64,000 nt of DNA, taken from positions 1-64,000 of the forward strand of contig NZ_DASYHS010000216.1 in assembly GCF_035998295.1 (NCBI RefSeq), written 5' to 3'. Positions 1 through 8,062 of this stretch are shown in pieces; within the stretch, counting starts at the first letter, position 1; each line of letters starts with the position of its first letter. Made by a program: the position numbers and the translations under genes. The notes beneath the pieces are model-generated. The model had not been told where the DNA came from, did not search any database, and saw only the letters and a program-made list of their open reading frames with translations. Source of the DNA: DASYHS01 sp035998295. GTDB taxonomy: Bacteria > Pseudomonadota > Alphaproteobacteria > Azospirillales > Azospirillaceae.

Positions 1-2
1 CG

Positions 3-257
3 GCCCATGCCGCCGCCTTCGTGCTGTGCCAGGTCCGCGTCATGCTGGCGGGATCGCTGGCGCCGGCCTTCGCGATGTCCCTCAACATATCCGCCAGCAA
101 TCTGGGGATCGCCTGCGGCGCCGCGCTGGGCGGATGGGCGGTCGAGCGCTGGGGGATCGCGAATGTCGGCCTTGCCGGCGCCGTGCCGGCCGTTCTCGCG
201 TTCGGCCTCGCCGTGCAGGTGGGCCTGCGTGCGCCGCGCGTCCGGCGGGCGGGCTGA
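3..257 (+). CDS. MFS transporter, C-terminal fragment (cut by window edge)
   Basis: Only the last 84 codons lie in the window, so there is no start. The visible peptide has two hydrophobic segments (around VMLAGSLAPAFAMSLNIS and VGLAGAVPAVLAFGLAVQ) separated by a glycine-rich helix and the short loop GGWAVERWGI, the pattern of the last helices of a 12-TM major facilitator of the DHA1/AraJ type. It ends directly beside the convergent gene on the minus strand, with the two stop codons abutting. Substrate cannot be inferred. Confidence 0.75.
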   Translation, partial: AHAAAFVLCQVRVMLAGSLAPAFAMSLNISASNLGIACGAALGGWAVERWGIANVGLAGAVPAVLAFGLAVQVGLRAPRVRRAG

Positions 258-1184
258 TCAGCCTGCGCGCAGGGACGAGCGGTCGAAGGCCGCGCGCCAG
301 GCGTCGAGGACGGGGCCGCGGCCGTCCGTCGCCAGCATCTGGCGCAGCGCCACCCGGACCGCGGCCCGGGCATGGCGCCCGTCCGGTGGCGCGTGCGCTT
401 CGGGGCCGAGGCCGCGCCGGACCGCGTCGGTCACCCTGCCCTTGACCGCGAGCAGGGCCGGGTCGCCGAACCGGTCCAGCACCGCGGCGAAGGCGTCGAA
501 GTGCCGGCGCGCGAACGGCGTCCCGCGCCCCAGCGCGTCGCGCTGCGGATGGGGTGGGTGCAGGTGCAGCAGCGGGGCCCAGCCGGCGGGGACCGGCGCG
601 GTCGCGGCGTGGGAGCGGCCGAGCTTCAGGATCGAGGGCAGGACATGGATGTGCGGGCCATCCGGTGCCGCCTGCCGGACCTCTATCCGGGCGAAGCGGC
701 AGCGGAACACGGACACGGGGCGGAGTTCGGCGACGGCCGCCGCCAGCGCGTCGCCGCCGCGGGCGAGTGCGCGCCGCAAGGCCACCGCCTCCCCGTGGTC
801 GGCGGCGCGCGCGCAGACCTGTGCGCCATGGGCGCCGAGGCCGAGGTCGAACAGGATCTTGTCGCGGTCGGCCTCGGCCACAGCCCCGCGATCGGGGCCG
901 AGTTCGGCGGCGACGGCCTTCGCCGTCCCGGCCGGCAGGCAGAAGGCGACGGCGTGGGACCAGCCGTCGATGCCGGAGGTCGGCTGCTCCCAGGCGACCG
1001 CGCGCACGCCCGCGAGCGAGGCGATGCGGATGGCGCCCCGCGCGGTCGCCACAGAGAACCGGCCGGCGAGGTCGATCTCGGCCGGCTCGGCCGGGTCGCG
1101 CAGGAACTCCGCGATGGCGCCGAAGGTGCCGAGGCTCCAGGTCGCGCCGGGATCGGCGAGGCTGCCGGCGACGAGCTCGGCCAT
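258..1184 (-). CDS. Conserved hypothetical protein downstream of polyamine ABC genes
   Basis: A 308-residue soluble protein beginning MAELVAGSLADP. It has no signal peptide, no membrane segment and no catalytic motif that I can recognise. It resembles alphaproteobacterial hypothetical proteins that I think are catalogued as DUF6925, but I could not check that. The start was chosen at the ATG 38 bases after the permease stop, because longer readings run antisense into the permease. Position and orientation suggest it is the last gene of the polyamine-type ABC operon, perhaps co-transcribed; a role in using the imported substrate is inference only. Confidence 0.7.
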   Translation of the reverse strand: MAELVAGSLADPGATWSLGTFGAIAEFLRDPAEPAEIDLAGRFSVATARGAIRIASLAGVRAVAWEQPTSGIDGWSHAVAFCLPAGTAKAVAAELGPDRGAVAEADRDKILFDLGLGAHGAQVCARAADHGEAVALRRALARGGDALAAAVAELRPVSVFRCRFARIEVRQAAPDGPHIHVLPSILKLGRSHAATAPVPAGWAPLLHLHPPHPQRDALGRGTPFARRHFDAFAAVLDRFGDPALLAVKGRVTDAVRRGLGPEAHAPPDGRHARAAVRVALRQMLATDGRGPVLDAWRAAFDRSSLRAG

Positions 1185-1222
1185 GGGGCCGGCTACGGTA
1201 TCGGCGGGCGTCGGCACGGGCC

Positions 1223-2035
1223 TCAGCCCGCGGCCGCCGCCGCGCGCCGCGCCTCGCGGCGGCGCATGATCTCGTAGACGACGGCGCCGGCGACCGTGAC
1301 GGCGATCAGGATCAGCGACAGCGCGTTGATCGCGGGGGTGAGGCCGGTGCGGACCTTGGAGGCGATGTAGACGGTCAGCGGCGTCTCCAGCCCGCGCACG
1401 AAGATCGTGGTGTTGTAGTTCTCGAAGCTCTGCAGGAAGGCGATGAAGGCCGCCGACAGCACGGCCGGCATCAGGTAGGGCAGGGTGATGCGGCGGAACA
1501 CCTGGAAATGGGAGGCCCCGAGATCGAGGGCCGCCTCCTCCTGCGCCGGGTCGAAGCGCTGGAGGCGGGCCATGAACAACAGCATCGCATAGGCCGCGAT
1601 GAAGCTCGACTGGGCGAGGACGGTCAGGACCAGCCCGCCGCCGACGCCGATCCAGCGGTCCCAGAACACCAGGGTCGAGATGCCGATGATGACGCCGGGG
1701 GTCAGCAGCGGCGACACCATCACCGCATAGACCAGCGTGCGCGCGCGGCTGTGCAGGCGCCACAGCAGCAGCGCCGCCGACAGCCCGATCGGCACCGCCA
1801 GCGCCACCACCCCGGCGCCGATCGCGAGGCTGGTCCACAGCGCCCGCCATAGCTGGCCGTCGGCGAACAGGGCCGCGAACCACTGGGTGGTGAAGCCCAT
1901 CCAGGGCGTCACGGTCGGGAAGCGGCTGGTGTTGAAGGTGGCGACCCCCATCACGACGAGGGGCAGGAACAGGTAGATGAAGAACAGCGCCAGATAGGCG
2001 CCGACGAGGGTGGTGCGGAAGCGGTCGGCCGTCAT
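1223..2035 (-). CDS. potC: ABC transporter permease, spermidine/putrescine type (PotC-like)
   Basis: Inner-membrane permease of 270 residues with about six hydrophobic helices. The EAA cytoplasmic loop that docks on the ATPase is visible as EEAALDLGASHFQVFRRI around residues 165-182, followed by LPYLMPAVLSAAF. This is the BPD_transp_1 fold, and length and sequence fit PotC/PotI-type subunits. The ATG lies 7 bases after the stop of the PotB-like gene, consistent with one operon reading binding protein, ATPase, PotB, PotC. The imported molecule is probably a polyamine or a related small cation; exact specificity is not readable here. Confidence 0.88.
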   Translation of the reverse strand: MTADRFRTTLVGAYLALFFIYLFLPLVVMGVATFNTSRFPTVTPWMGFTTQWFAALFADGQLWRALWTSLAIGAGVVALAVPIGLSAALLLWRLHSRARTLVYAVMVSPLLTPGVIIGISTLVFWDRWIGVGGGLVLTVLAQSSFIAAYAMLLFMARLQRFDPAQEEAALDLGASHFQVFRRITLPYLMPAVLSAAFIAFLQSFENYNTTIFVRGLETPLTVYIASKVRTGLTPAINALSLILIAVTVAGAVVYEIMRRREARRAAAAAG

Positions 2036-2042
2036 GTCCGCC

Positions 2043-2927
2043 TCACTTCGCGACGTCGGTCAGGCCGACCTTGAACAGCCGCATCATCAGCAGGATGAAG
2101 CCGACGCACAGGATCAGCAGGATGAAGGCGTAGGCCGCCCCCTGGTTCCAGTTCCCGCCCTCGAAGAACCAGTTGTAGATGATCTCGGTGAACCAGCGGC
2201 TGTTCGGGCCGCCCAGGATCGACGGCACGGCGTAGGAGCCGGCGGCGAGCATGAAGGTCATGATGCAGCCGACCGCGATGCCGGGCTTGGCGTGCGGGAT
2301 CACGACGCGCCGGTGGATCCGCGTCCAAGAGGCGCCCAGGTCGCGCGCCGCCTCGACCTGGTTGCGGTCGAGCGATTCCATCGCGTTGTAGATCGGGAAC
2401 ACCATGAACAGGATGTAGACGTAGACCATGCCGAGGATGACCGCGCCCGGCGTGCCGAGCCAGCGCTCCGGCGCGTCGATCAGGCCGAGGGACAGCAGCA
2501 GCCAGTTCAGCGGCCCGTTGAAGGCGAGCACGACGTACCAGGCGAAGGTGCGCAGCAGCTCGTTGATCCAGAACGGGATGATCAGCAGCAGCACCAGCAG
2601 CGGCAGGGTCTTCCGGTCGGCCACCTGGGCCATGAAATAGGCGATCGGGTAGCAGACCGCGAGCGTGCATGCGGTCACCAGCGCGCTCGCCCAGATCGTC
2701 TGGAAGAAGATGCTGCGGTGGATCGTGTTGGCCCACAGGGTCTCGTAGTTGCGCAGCGTGTAGACGTCCTGGGGTCCGCCCAGTTCGGCCGGCGGCAGCA
2801 TCGGGCGGAAGGAGAAGTCCACCATCATCAGCTGCGGCAGCACGACCAGCACGACGATCCAGAAGCCGACCAGCCCGACGATCAGCGCGCTGAGCCAGGG
2901 CCCGTACCGGCGGACGACCTCGCCCAT
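2043..2927 (-). CDS. potB: ABC transporter permease, spermidine/putrescine type (PotB-like)
   Basis: A 294-residue inner-membrane permease starting MGEVVRRYGPWL, with a first hydrophobic helix at about residues 13-33 and further helices through the C terminus. The EAA loop reads VEAARDLGASWTRIHRRV near residue 190. A periplasmic loop after helix 1 (residues about 40-65) is typical of PotB/PotH subunits. It starts 3 bases after the ATPase stop, so translational coupling is likely. It would pair with the PotC-like permease to form the channel. Confidence 0.88.
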   Translation of the reverse strand: MGEVVRRYGPWLSALIVGLVGFWIVVLVVLPQLMMVDFSFRPMLPPAELGGPQDVYTLRNYETLWANTIHRSIFFQTIWASALVTACTLAVCYPIAYFMAQVADRKTLPLLVLLLIIPFWINELLRTFAWYVVLAFNGPLNWLLLSLGLIDAPERWLGTPGAVILGMVYVYILFMVFPIYNAMESLDRNQVEAARDLGASWTRIHRRVVIPHAKPGIAVGCIMTFMLAAGSYAVPSILGGPNSRWFTEIIYNWFFEGGNWNQGAAYAFILLILCVGFILLMMRLFKVGLTDVAK

Positions 2928-2930
2928 CGC

Positions 2931-4040
2931 CTAGCCCCGCTCGTCGGCGAGACCGCCGGCCGGGAGCACGATCGCGTCGGCGGCCTCGAAGCGCAGGCGG
3001 GCGGGGCCGTCGGCCGGGACCGGCGGCGGCGCGCCGGTATGGGGGGTCTGGACCACGATCGGGCCGGAGCCGGTGCCTTCCAGGAAGGTGTTGACGAAGG
3101 CGCCTTCGAAATCCTGGTGGGTGACCCGGCTCTCGACGACGTTGCCGGCGGGAGGGGCACCGGCGGGAGGGTTGCCGGCGGGCGCCAAGCGTTCCGGGCG
3201 TACGAACAGGATCGCGCGCTCGCCCTGCCTGACGCCGCGGGGATTGCGTCCGACCAGCCGGCCGAACGGCGTATCGAGCGCCGCCATGCCGCCGTCCAGC
3301 TGCGCCACGGTACCGGGGAAGCGGTTGTTCTCGCCGACGAAGCTGGCGACGAAGGCGGTCTCCGGCGCGTCGTACAGGCTGCGGGCGTCGCCGACCTGCT
3401 CCAGCACGCCGCCGGACATCACCCCGATCCGGTCGGACATCGTCAGCGCCTCGCCCTGGTCGTGGGTGATGTAGATGAAGGTGACGCCGGTACGGCGCTG
3501 GATCGCGCGCAACTCCGCGCGCATGTGCTGCCGCAGCTTGAGATCGAGGGCCGACAGCGGCTCGTCCAGCAGCAGCACCGACGGCTCGACCGCGAGCGCG
3601 CGGGCGATCGCGATGCGCTGGCGCTGGCCGCCGGACAGCTCGGAGACCTTCTTCCGCCCCGCCTCGGGCAGCGCCACCAGGTCCAGCAGCGCGTCCACGC
3701 GCCGGCGCCGCTCCGCCGCGCCGATGCCGCGGACCTCCAGGCCGAAGCCGATGTTCTCGGCGACGGTCATCAGCGGGAACAGCGCCAGGTTCTGGAAGAT
3801 CAGCGCGGTCGGCCGCCGGTTCGGGCCGATGCCGCGCATGTCGCGGCCGCCGATGCGCACGGCGCCCCCGCTCGGCTCCATGAAGCCCGAGATCAGGCGC
3901 AGGATCGTCGTCTTGCCGCAGCCGGACGGGCCGAGGAAGCTGAAGAACTCCCCGGCCCGGATCGTCAGGCTCACGTCCCGGACCGCGGTCACCTCGCCGA
4001 AGCGCATGGTGACCCGGTCCAACTCCACGTCTTGGCTCAT
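2931..4040 (-). CDS. potA: Polyamine-type ABC transporter ATP-binding protein (PotA-like)
   Basis: ATPase of 369 residues. Walker A is GPSGCGKTT (about residues 38-46), the signature is LSGGQRQRIAIARAL (about 135-149), Walker B is VLLLDEPLSALD and the switch histidine is in ITHDQGEA. After about residue 240 comes a TOBE-type regulatory domain (VGENNRFPGTV, FVRPERL), the hallmark of PotA/CysA/MalK-like ATPases. The start is the ATG giving MSQDVELDRVTM; longer readings enter the binding-protein gene. It lies 35 bases downstream of the binding protein and drives import through the two permeases. Confidence 0.92.
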   Translation of the reverse strand: MSQDVELDRVTMRFGEVTAVRDVSLTIRAGEFFSFLGPSGCGKTTILRLISGFMEPSGGAVRIGGRDMRGIGPNRRPTALIFQNLALFPLMTVAENIGFGLEVRGIGAAERRRRVDALLDLVALPEAGRKKVSELSGGQRQRIAIARALAVEPSVLLLDEPLSALDLKLRQHMRAELRAIQRRTGVTFIYITHDQGEALTMSDRIGVMSGGVLEQVGDARSLYDAPETAFVASFVGENNRFPGTVAQLDGGMAALDTPFGRLVGRNPRGVRQGERAILFVRPERLAPAGNPPAGAPPAGNVVESRVTHQDFEGAFVNTFLEGTGSGPIVVQTPHTGAPPPVPADGPARLRFEAADAIVLPAGGLADERG

Positions 4041-4075
4041 GTCGACGTCCGGGGCCCGTACGGGCCCCGGGTGCC

Positions 4076-5242
4076 TCAGGCCGCGAGATAGCGGTCGGTG
4101 TACTCGTTGCGCAGGGAGACGTACCAGGTCTCCTGGACGGGCCACCACCACAGCTTCTCGACGGCATCCTGCGGGAAGGCCTCGTTGAAGAAGCGGCGCG
4201 CCTCCTCGGGCAGGTGCTCCGCGGCGCCGACGGCGACCGAGTTGGTGCCCTTGGAGGCGGCGAAGGCGGCGCCCACCTCGGGCCGCAGGAAGTAGTTGAT
4301 CCAGGCATAAGCCTGGTCGACGTTCTTCGCGTCCTTGAGGATGGAATAGCCCTCCATCCAGGCGAACGCGCCTTCGATCGGGGCGAGGTAGCCGATGTCG
4401 AGCCCCTGTTTCTGCAGCGCCACCGCGGTCTCGTCCCAGTTCTGGCCGATCACGCAGCCATTGGCCTGGAAAGCGCCGAGGGCCTCGTTGGCCGAGTTCC
4501 AGAACTGCCCGACCGAGGGCTTGTTGGCGACCGCGACCTTCAGGATCTCGTCCCAGATCGCGCGCATCTTGGCCTCGTCCTTGAAGCCCTCCACGAAGGG
4601 ATGGGGCAGCTTGCCCTGCGCTTCCATCCAGCGGCCGATGCCGGCGAGGCCCGAATGGCCGCGCACGGTGACTCGGTTCGCGTATTCGGGCTTCCACAGG
4701 TCGCCGAGGCTGGCGCCATAGGTCAGCGGGGCGGCCTGGCGGTCGAAGCACAGCGCCTCGGTGCCCCAATGGGTCGGGGCGAAGTAGCGCTCGCCGTCCA
4801 CGACCCCGCCGTTCTCGGCCGAGCCCTTGATCGCGGAAGCGATCATGCGGTCCATCTCGACCTTGGACTCGTCGAGCGGCTGGACGAAGCCCTGCTCGAC
4901 GTAGTTCGGCACGCGGTCGACGGTTGGCATGATGACGTCGAAGCCGGAGCCGCCGGACGCGCGGAGCTGGTTGAGCTGCTCGTCGTTGGTCGCGAAGGGT
5001 ACGTAGATCGGCTTGATCCCCGTCGCTTCCTCGAAGCCGGCCAGCACGGCATCGTTGAAATATCCGGCCCAGGCGAAGATGCGCAGCTCGCCCGAGGAGG
5101 CGCGCGCGTTCTTGACGTACCAAGGCCCGACCGCAGCGAGCGTACCGGCGGCGGCCGCGCTCTTCAGCAGCGTACGGCGCGTGAACCGCTTCGCGGCGAT
5201 CTGCGTGGCGCGGCTCGAATCCCGTTCGGCGTTGTCGGTCAT
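4076..5242 (-). CDS. potD: Periplasmic spermidine/putrescine-binding protein with Tat signal
   Basis: A 388-residue extracellular solute-binding protein (PotD/PotF family, SBP_bac_8-like fold). The N terminus carries a twin-arginine motif TRRTLLK near residue 21, a hydrophobic stretch SAAAAGTLAAVG and a likely AXA cleavage site at NARA, so export by Tat rather than Sec is predicted. The mature start LRIFAWAGYFND and later GYSILKDAKNVDQAYAWINY are typical of polyamine binders. First gene of the minus-strand importer operon; the 258-base region upstream would carry its promoter. Confidence 0.88.
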   Translation of the reverse strand: MTDNAERDSSRATQIAAKRFTRRTLLKSAAAAGTLAAVGPWYVKNARASSGELRIFAWAGYFNDAVLAGFEEATGIKPIYVPFATNDEQLNQLRASGGSGFDVIMPTVDRVPNYVEQGFVQPLDESKVEMDRMIASAIKGSAENGGVVDGERYFAPTHWGTEALCFDRQAAPLTYGASLGDLWKPEYANRVTVRGHSGLAGIGRWMEAQGKLPHPFVEGFKDEAKMRAIWDEILKVAVANKPSVGQFWNSANEALGAFQANGCVIGQNWDETAVALQKQGLDIGYLAPIEGAFAWMEGYSILKDAKNVDQAYAWINYFLRPEVGAAFAASKGTNSVAVGAAEHLPEEARRFFNEAFPQDAVEKLWWWPVQETWYVSLRNEYTDRYLAA

Positions 5243-5500
5243 GGGGTGGTTCTCCCTGGCGCTTCGTGTGGTGCGGGCCGCCGGCCCTTCTCCGCGCGAC
5301 TATGCCCGAGGCGCCGTTCCGCGGCAATTTTTCAAATGGCACTCGCTCGCATTTTCATGGAATTGCAACGTTCTCCGCGTGGTTCCGGCAATGCCTGGGC
5401 GCATTTGGCCGATCGCGACAATTCTTCGTCACCCCGGCGCAAGCATCGCCCGCGGCAAAGGGCTAGCTTTCCGCCATCGCCCCTTCAGCCGGAGAGACCC

Positions 5501-5959
5501 ATGGACACTGCAGCCTTGCACGAGAACACCGATCTGGTCCGACGCTTCATCGAGCAGGTCTGGCAGCAGGGCCGGGTGGAGCGGATCACCGACTTCGTGA
5601 CGGCCGGGTTCGTCGAGAACGCGTACGAGCCCCGCACCCGGGAGGGGCACGCGGCGACGGTGCGCACGCTGCTGGCCGCGGTCCCGGACGCCGCGTGGAC
5701 GATCGAGCGGACCACGGCGCAGGACGACAGGGTCGTCTGCGAGCTGCGCGTCAGGGGCACCCATCTCGGGCCGTTCCGCGCGATCCCCGCCTCGGGCAAC
5801 CGCATCGACGCGCGGCAATACCGGACGTTCCGGATCGAGGGCGGCCTGATCGCGGAGCATTGGGCGCTGTTTGACACGGCGGCGTTCCTGAGGCAGATCG
5901 AAGCGGCGCCGCATACCGCCGAAGCCCGGGCCGGCGCGGCCGAAAGGGCGAACGAGTGA
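5501..5959 (+). CDS. SnoaL-like / ester cyclase-family protein
   Basis: A 152-residue protein with the SnoaL/NTF2-like pattern: N-terminal helix LVRRFIEQVWQQG, then FVENAY, then strands ending FRIEGGLIAEHWALFDTAAFLRQI. SnoaL-like domains form a cone-shaped hydrophobic pocket and act as cyclases, isomerases or ligand binders; which applies here is unknown. The start ATG is preceded by GGAGAG about 6 bases upstream. Its stop overlaps the GTG of the AraC regulator (GTGA), so the two are translationally coupled and the regulator probably controls this gene. Confidence 0.75.
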   Translation: MDTAALHENTDLVRRFIEQVWQQGRVERITDFVTAGFVENAYEPRTREGHAATVRTLLAAVPDAAWTIERTTAQDDRVVCELRVRGTHLGPFRAIPASGNRIDARQYRTFRIEGGLIAEHWALFDTAAFLRQIEAAPHTAEARAGAAERANE

Positions 5960-6816
5960 GCGGCGACCCGACGCTGTCCCATGCCTTCCACAAGACGTTC
6001 GAACGGCCGTTCGACACGCGATGGCGCAGTTTCGACGCGCATTACCTCCTGTACGCCTCGGCGGGAGCCTTCAACCTGGAGGCGGAGGACCGGCAGTGGC
6101 TGTTGCCGCCGCACAGGGCGGCCCTGGTGCGGGCGGGAACCGCCGTGCGCATCTGGTCCTCGGGGCCGGCGACGTCCTCCTCGGTGCTGTTCTCCGACCG
6201 GGACTTCGAACGGCCGCCGGCCGGAGCGCGGGTGTTCGCGATGTCCGACCTCGCCCGGGAGATGACGGGCCATGCGATGCGCTGGGATGGCGGCCGGCAG
6301 GGGCACGACCGGACCGCGGACGTGTTCTTTCCCGCGCTCGCGGCGGTCGTCGCCGAACTCGCGTGCACCCCGACCGACACCTGGATGCCGCGGGCCGTTT
6401 CCGAGGCGCTGCGGCGCGCCGCCGACTATACGCTGGCCACGCTCGACCAGGACGTCGGGCTGCAGGAGGTCGCGTCCGCGGCGATCCTGTCTCCGCGGAC
6501 GCTGGCGCGGCGGTTCTCCTCGGAGCTGCACATGACGTGGCGGGACTACCGCCGCCGCGCCCGCATGATCAAGGCCGCCGACCTGCTGTCCTCGACAGGC
6601 GAGCCCGTGACCGAGGTGGGGCTGGCGGCCGGGTTCCTGAGCACGAGCTCCTTCATCCACGCCTTCCGCGCGTTCTCCGGCATGGCGCCGACGGAGTACC
6701 GGAAAGCCTGCGCCGCCGTTCCGGCCGGGGGAGCCCCGGCGCAGGCGGCGGTTCCGGCTCAGCCCCGGCGCGGCGGGTCCCGGGACAGGCCGCGGGCGTC
6801 CAGCTCGGCCAGGTAG
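5956..6816 (+). CDS. AraC-family transcriptional regulator
   Basis: A 286-residue regulator with a cupin-like sensory N-terminal half (about 1-140) and a C-terminal AraC helix-turn-helix pair. The first HTH is around VGLQEVASAAILSPRTLARRF and the second ends in the signature VTEVGLAAGFLSTSSFIHAFRAFSG, followed by MAPTEYR. Start is GTG in a 4-base overlap with the SnoaL-like gene. The 3' end overlaps the convergent DUF971 gene by 58 bases; the last 30 residues are low-complexity and rich in Ala, Arg and Pro, so the tail may be dispensable. Confidence 0.85.
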   Translation: MSGDPTLSHAFHKTFERPFDTRWRSFDAHYLLYASAGAFNLEAEDRQWLLPPHRAALVRAGTAVRIWSSGPATSSSVLFSDRDFERPPAGARVFAMSDLAREMTGHAMRWDGGRQGHDRTADVFFPALAAVVAELACTPTDTWMPRAVSEALRRAADYTLATLDQDVGLQEVASAAILSPRTLARRFSSELHMTWRDYRRRARMIKAADLLSSTGEPVTEVGLAAGFLSTSSFIHAFRAFSGMAPTEYRKACAAVPAGGAPAQAAVPAQPRRGGSRDRPRASSSAR

Positions 6817-7148
6817 CGCGCCCACAGCTCCTCCTGGCGCTCGCCCAGCTCGTAGAGATAGGACCAGGAGAAGATGCCGGTGTCGTGCAGATCGTCGAAG
6901 CGGATGCGGATGGCGTAGTTCCCGACCGGCTCGACGCCCAGGATGCCGACGTGGCGGCGGCCGGCGACGACCTGCTTCTGGCCGGGGCCGTGGCCCTGGA
7001 CCTCCGCGGACGGGCTCTCGACGCGCAGGAACTCGGCCGGGTAGCCGAAGCTCCTGCCGTCGTCGAAATCGATCCTGAGCCGCTTCTCGGCCGTCTCCAG
7101 CCGGATCTCGACCGGCCAGTGCCGCGTGGAGAAGCGGTCCCCGGTCAT
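6759..7148 (-). CDS. DUF971 / gamma-butyrobetaine hydroxylase-like N-terminal domain protein
   Basis: A 129-residue single-domain protein of the DUF971 (GBBH-like N) family, recognised from WPVEIRLETAEKRLRIDFDDGRS-like strands, the conserved PAEFLRVESPSAEVQGHG block and the C-terminal HDTGIFSWSYLYELG motif. The domain has been linked to iron-sulfur cluster handling and to Trm112-type neighbours in alphaproteobacteria; its molecular role is not settled. Its start overlaps the Trm112 stop by 4 bases, so the pair is translationally coupled. Confidence 0.88.
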   Translation of the reverse strand: MTGDRFSTRHWPVEIRLETAEKRLRIDFDDGRSFGYPAEFLRVESPSAEVQGHGPGQKQVVAGRRHVGILGVEPVGNYAIRIRFDDLHDTGIFSWSYLYELGERQEELWARYLAELDARGLSRDPPRRG

Positions 7149-7363
7149 GGGCGGGCCGATGCCTTCTGCCCGTCGATCTGGCGCGCCTCGTCGACGAGCA
7201 TGATCGGGATGCCGTCGCGGATCGGATAGGCGATGCCGGCGCGCTCGCTCACCAGTTCCTGGCGGTCGGCGTCGTAGCGCAGCGGCCCCTTGGTGAGGGG
7301 GCAGACCAGGATCTCCAGCAGCTTGGGGTCGACCCTGGGCTGGGTTGCCGGCTTTTCAGTCAC
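7145..7363 (-). CDS. Trm112-family protein
   Basis: A 72-residue small protein of the Trm112/YcaR family: LLEILVCPLTKGPLRYD followed by ELVSERAGIAYPIRDGIPIML, which is the almost invariant core. Homologs of Trm112 act as partners or activators of methyltransferases; bacterial versions often keep only some of the zinc cysteines and here just Cys21 remains. Coupled by a 4-base overlap to the DUF971 gene and 30 bases after the LON-domain gene. Confidence 0.92.
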   Translation of the reverse strand: MTEKPATQPRVDPKLLEILVCPLTKGPLRYDADRQELVSERAGIAYPIRDGIPIMLVDEARQIDGQKASARP

Positions 7364-7393
7364 GTCTCGCTTCTCCTCGATGGGGTGGTTGGC

Positions 7394-8062
7394 CTAATGG
7401 CGGGCGGCGGTGTCGCCGTCGGTGTGGTCGAGGACGGCCATCTCGATCATCGCCGTCATCAGCCGCGCGCGTTCTTCCAGCGCCGACGCCTCGAGCAGCG
7501 CCTGCTTCTCGGACGGCGAGAACGGGCAGATCATCGCGAGCGAGTTGACCAGCCGCTCGTCGGGGGTGCTCTCCACCGTGTCCCAGCTCGCGGTCAGGCC
7601 ATGCTGGCGGAAATAGGGGCGCAGGCCGTCCAGCAGGCGCTGCCGGTCGATCTTCGCGCCGACGGGCTCGGCGAGGTCGCCGGCGAACGCGGTCCAGGCC
7701 GGCACGACGCGGCGGTAGCCGCGCGTCGTCGCGATCTCGTCCGCGACCGCGAAGCGGCACGATCCCGTCAGGGTGATCAGGAAGCGGCCGTCCTCGGTCT
7801 CGGCGAAGGAGGTGATCCGGCCGGCGCAGCCGGTCCGATAGACCGCAGGCTCGTGGCCGCGGTCCCCGGGGTCGGCCGGCTGGATCATGCCGATCATCCG
7901 GTTGCCGGCGGCGAGCGCGTCCTCGGTCATCGCGAGGTAGCGCGGCTCGAACACGTTCAGCGGCAACCGGACGCGCGGCAGCAGCAGCACGCCGGCGAGC
8001 GGGAAGATCGGCAGCGTGGCGGGCAGGTCGTCGAAGGCGGGGTCGAATGGGTTCTGGCTCAT
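7394..8062 (-). CDS. LON peptidase substrate-binding domain protein
   Basis: A 222-residue protein consisting of an isolated Lon N-terminal (LAN) domain: LPIFPLAGVLLLPRVRLPLNVFEPRYLAM near residues 17-45, then MIGMIQP, CAGRI and LITLTGSCRF. There is no AAA or protease domain, so it is the stand-alone substrate-binding form. The start ATG overlaps the stop of the thioredoxin gene by 4 bases. The CnoX/LON-domain/Trm112 order is a widespread alphaproteobacterial arrangement, which hints at a shared proteostasis role. Confidence 0.92.
   Translation of the reverse strand: MSQNPFDPAFDDLPATLPIFPLAGVLLLPRVRLPLNVFEPRYLAMTEDALAAGNRMIGMIQPADPGDRGHEPAVYRTGCAGRITSFAETEDGRFLITLTGSCRFAVADEIATTRGYRRVVPAWTAFAGDLAEPVGAKIDRQRLLDGLRPYFRQHGLTASWDTVESTPDERLVNSLAMICPFSPSEKQALLEASALEERARLMTAMIEMAVLDHTDGDTAARH

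Noticed and set aside
5337..5350. TGGCAC...GCA resembling a sigma54 promoter before the SnoaL-like gene
   Set aside because: The GG and GC elements are one base too close for sigma54, whose spacing is strict.
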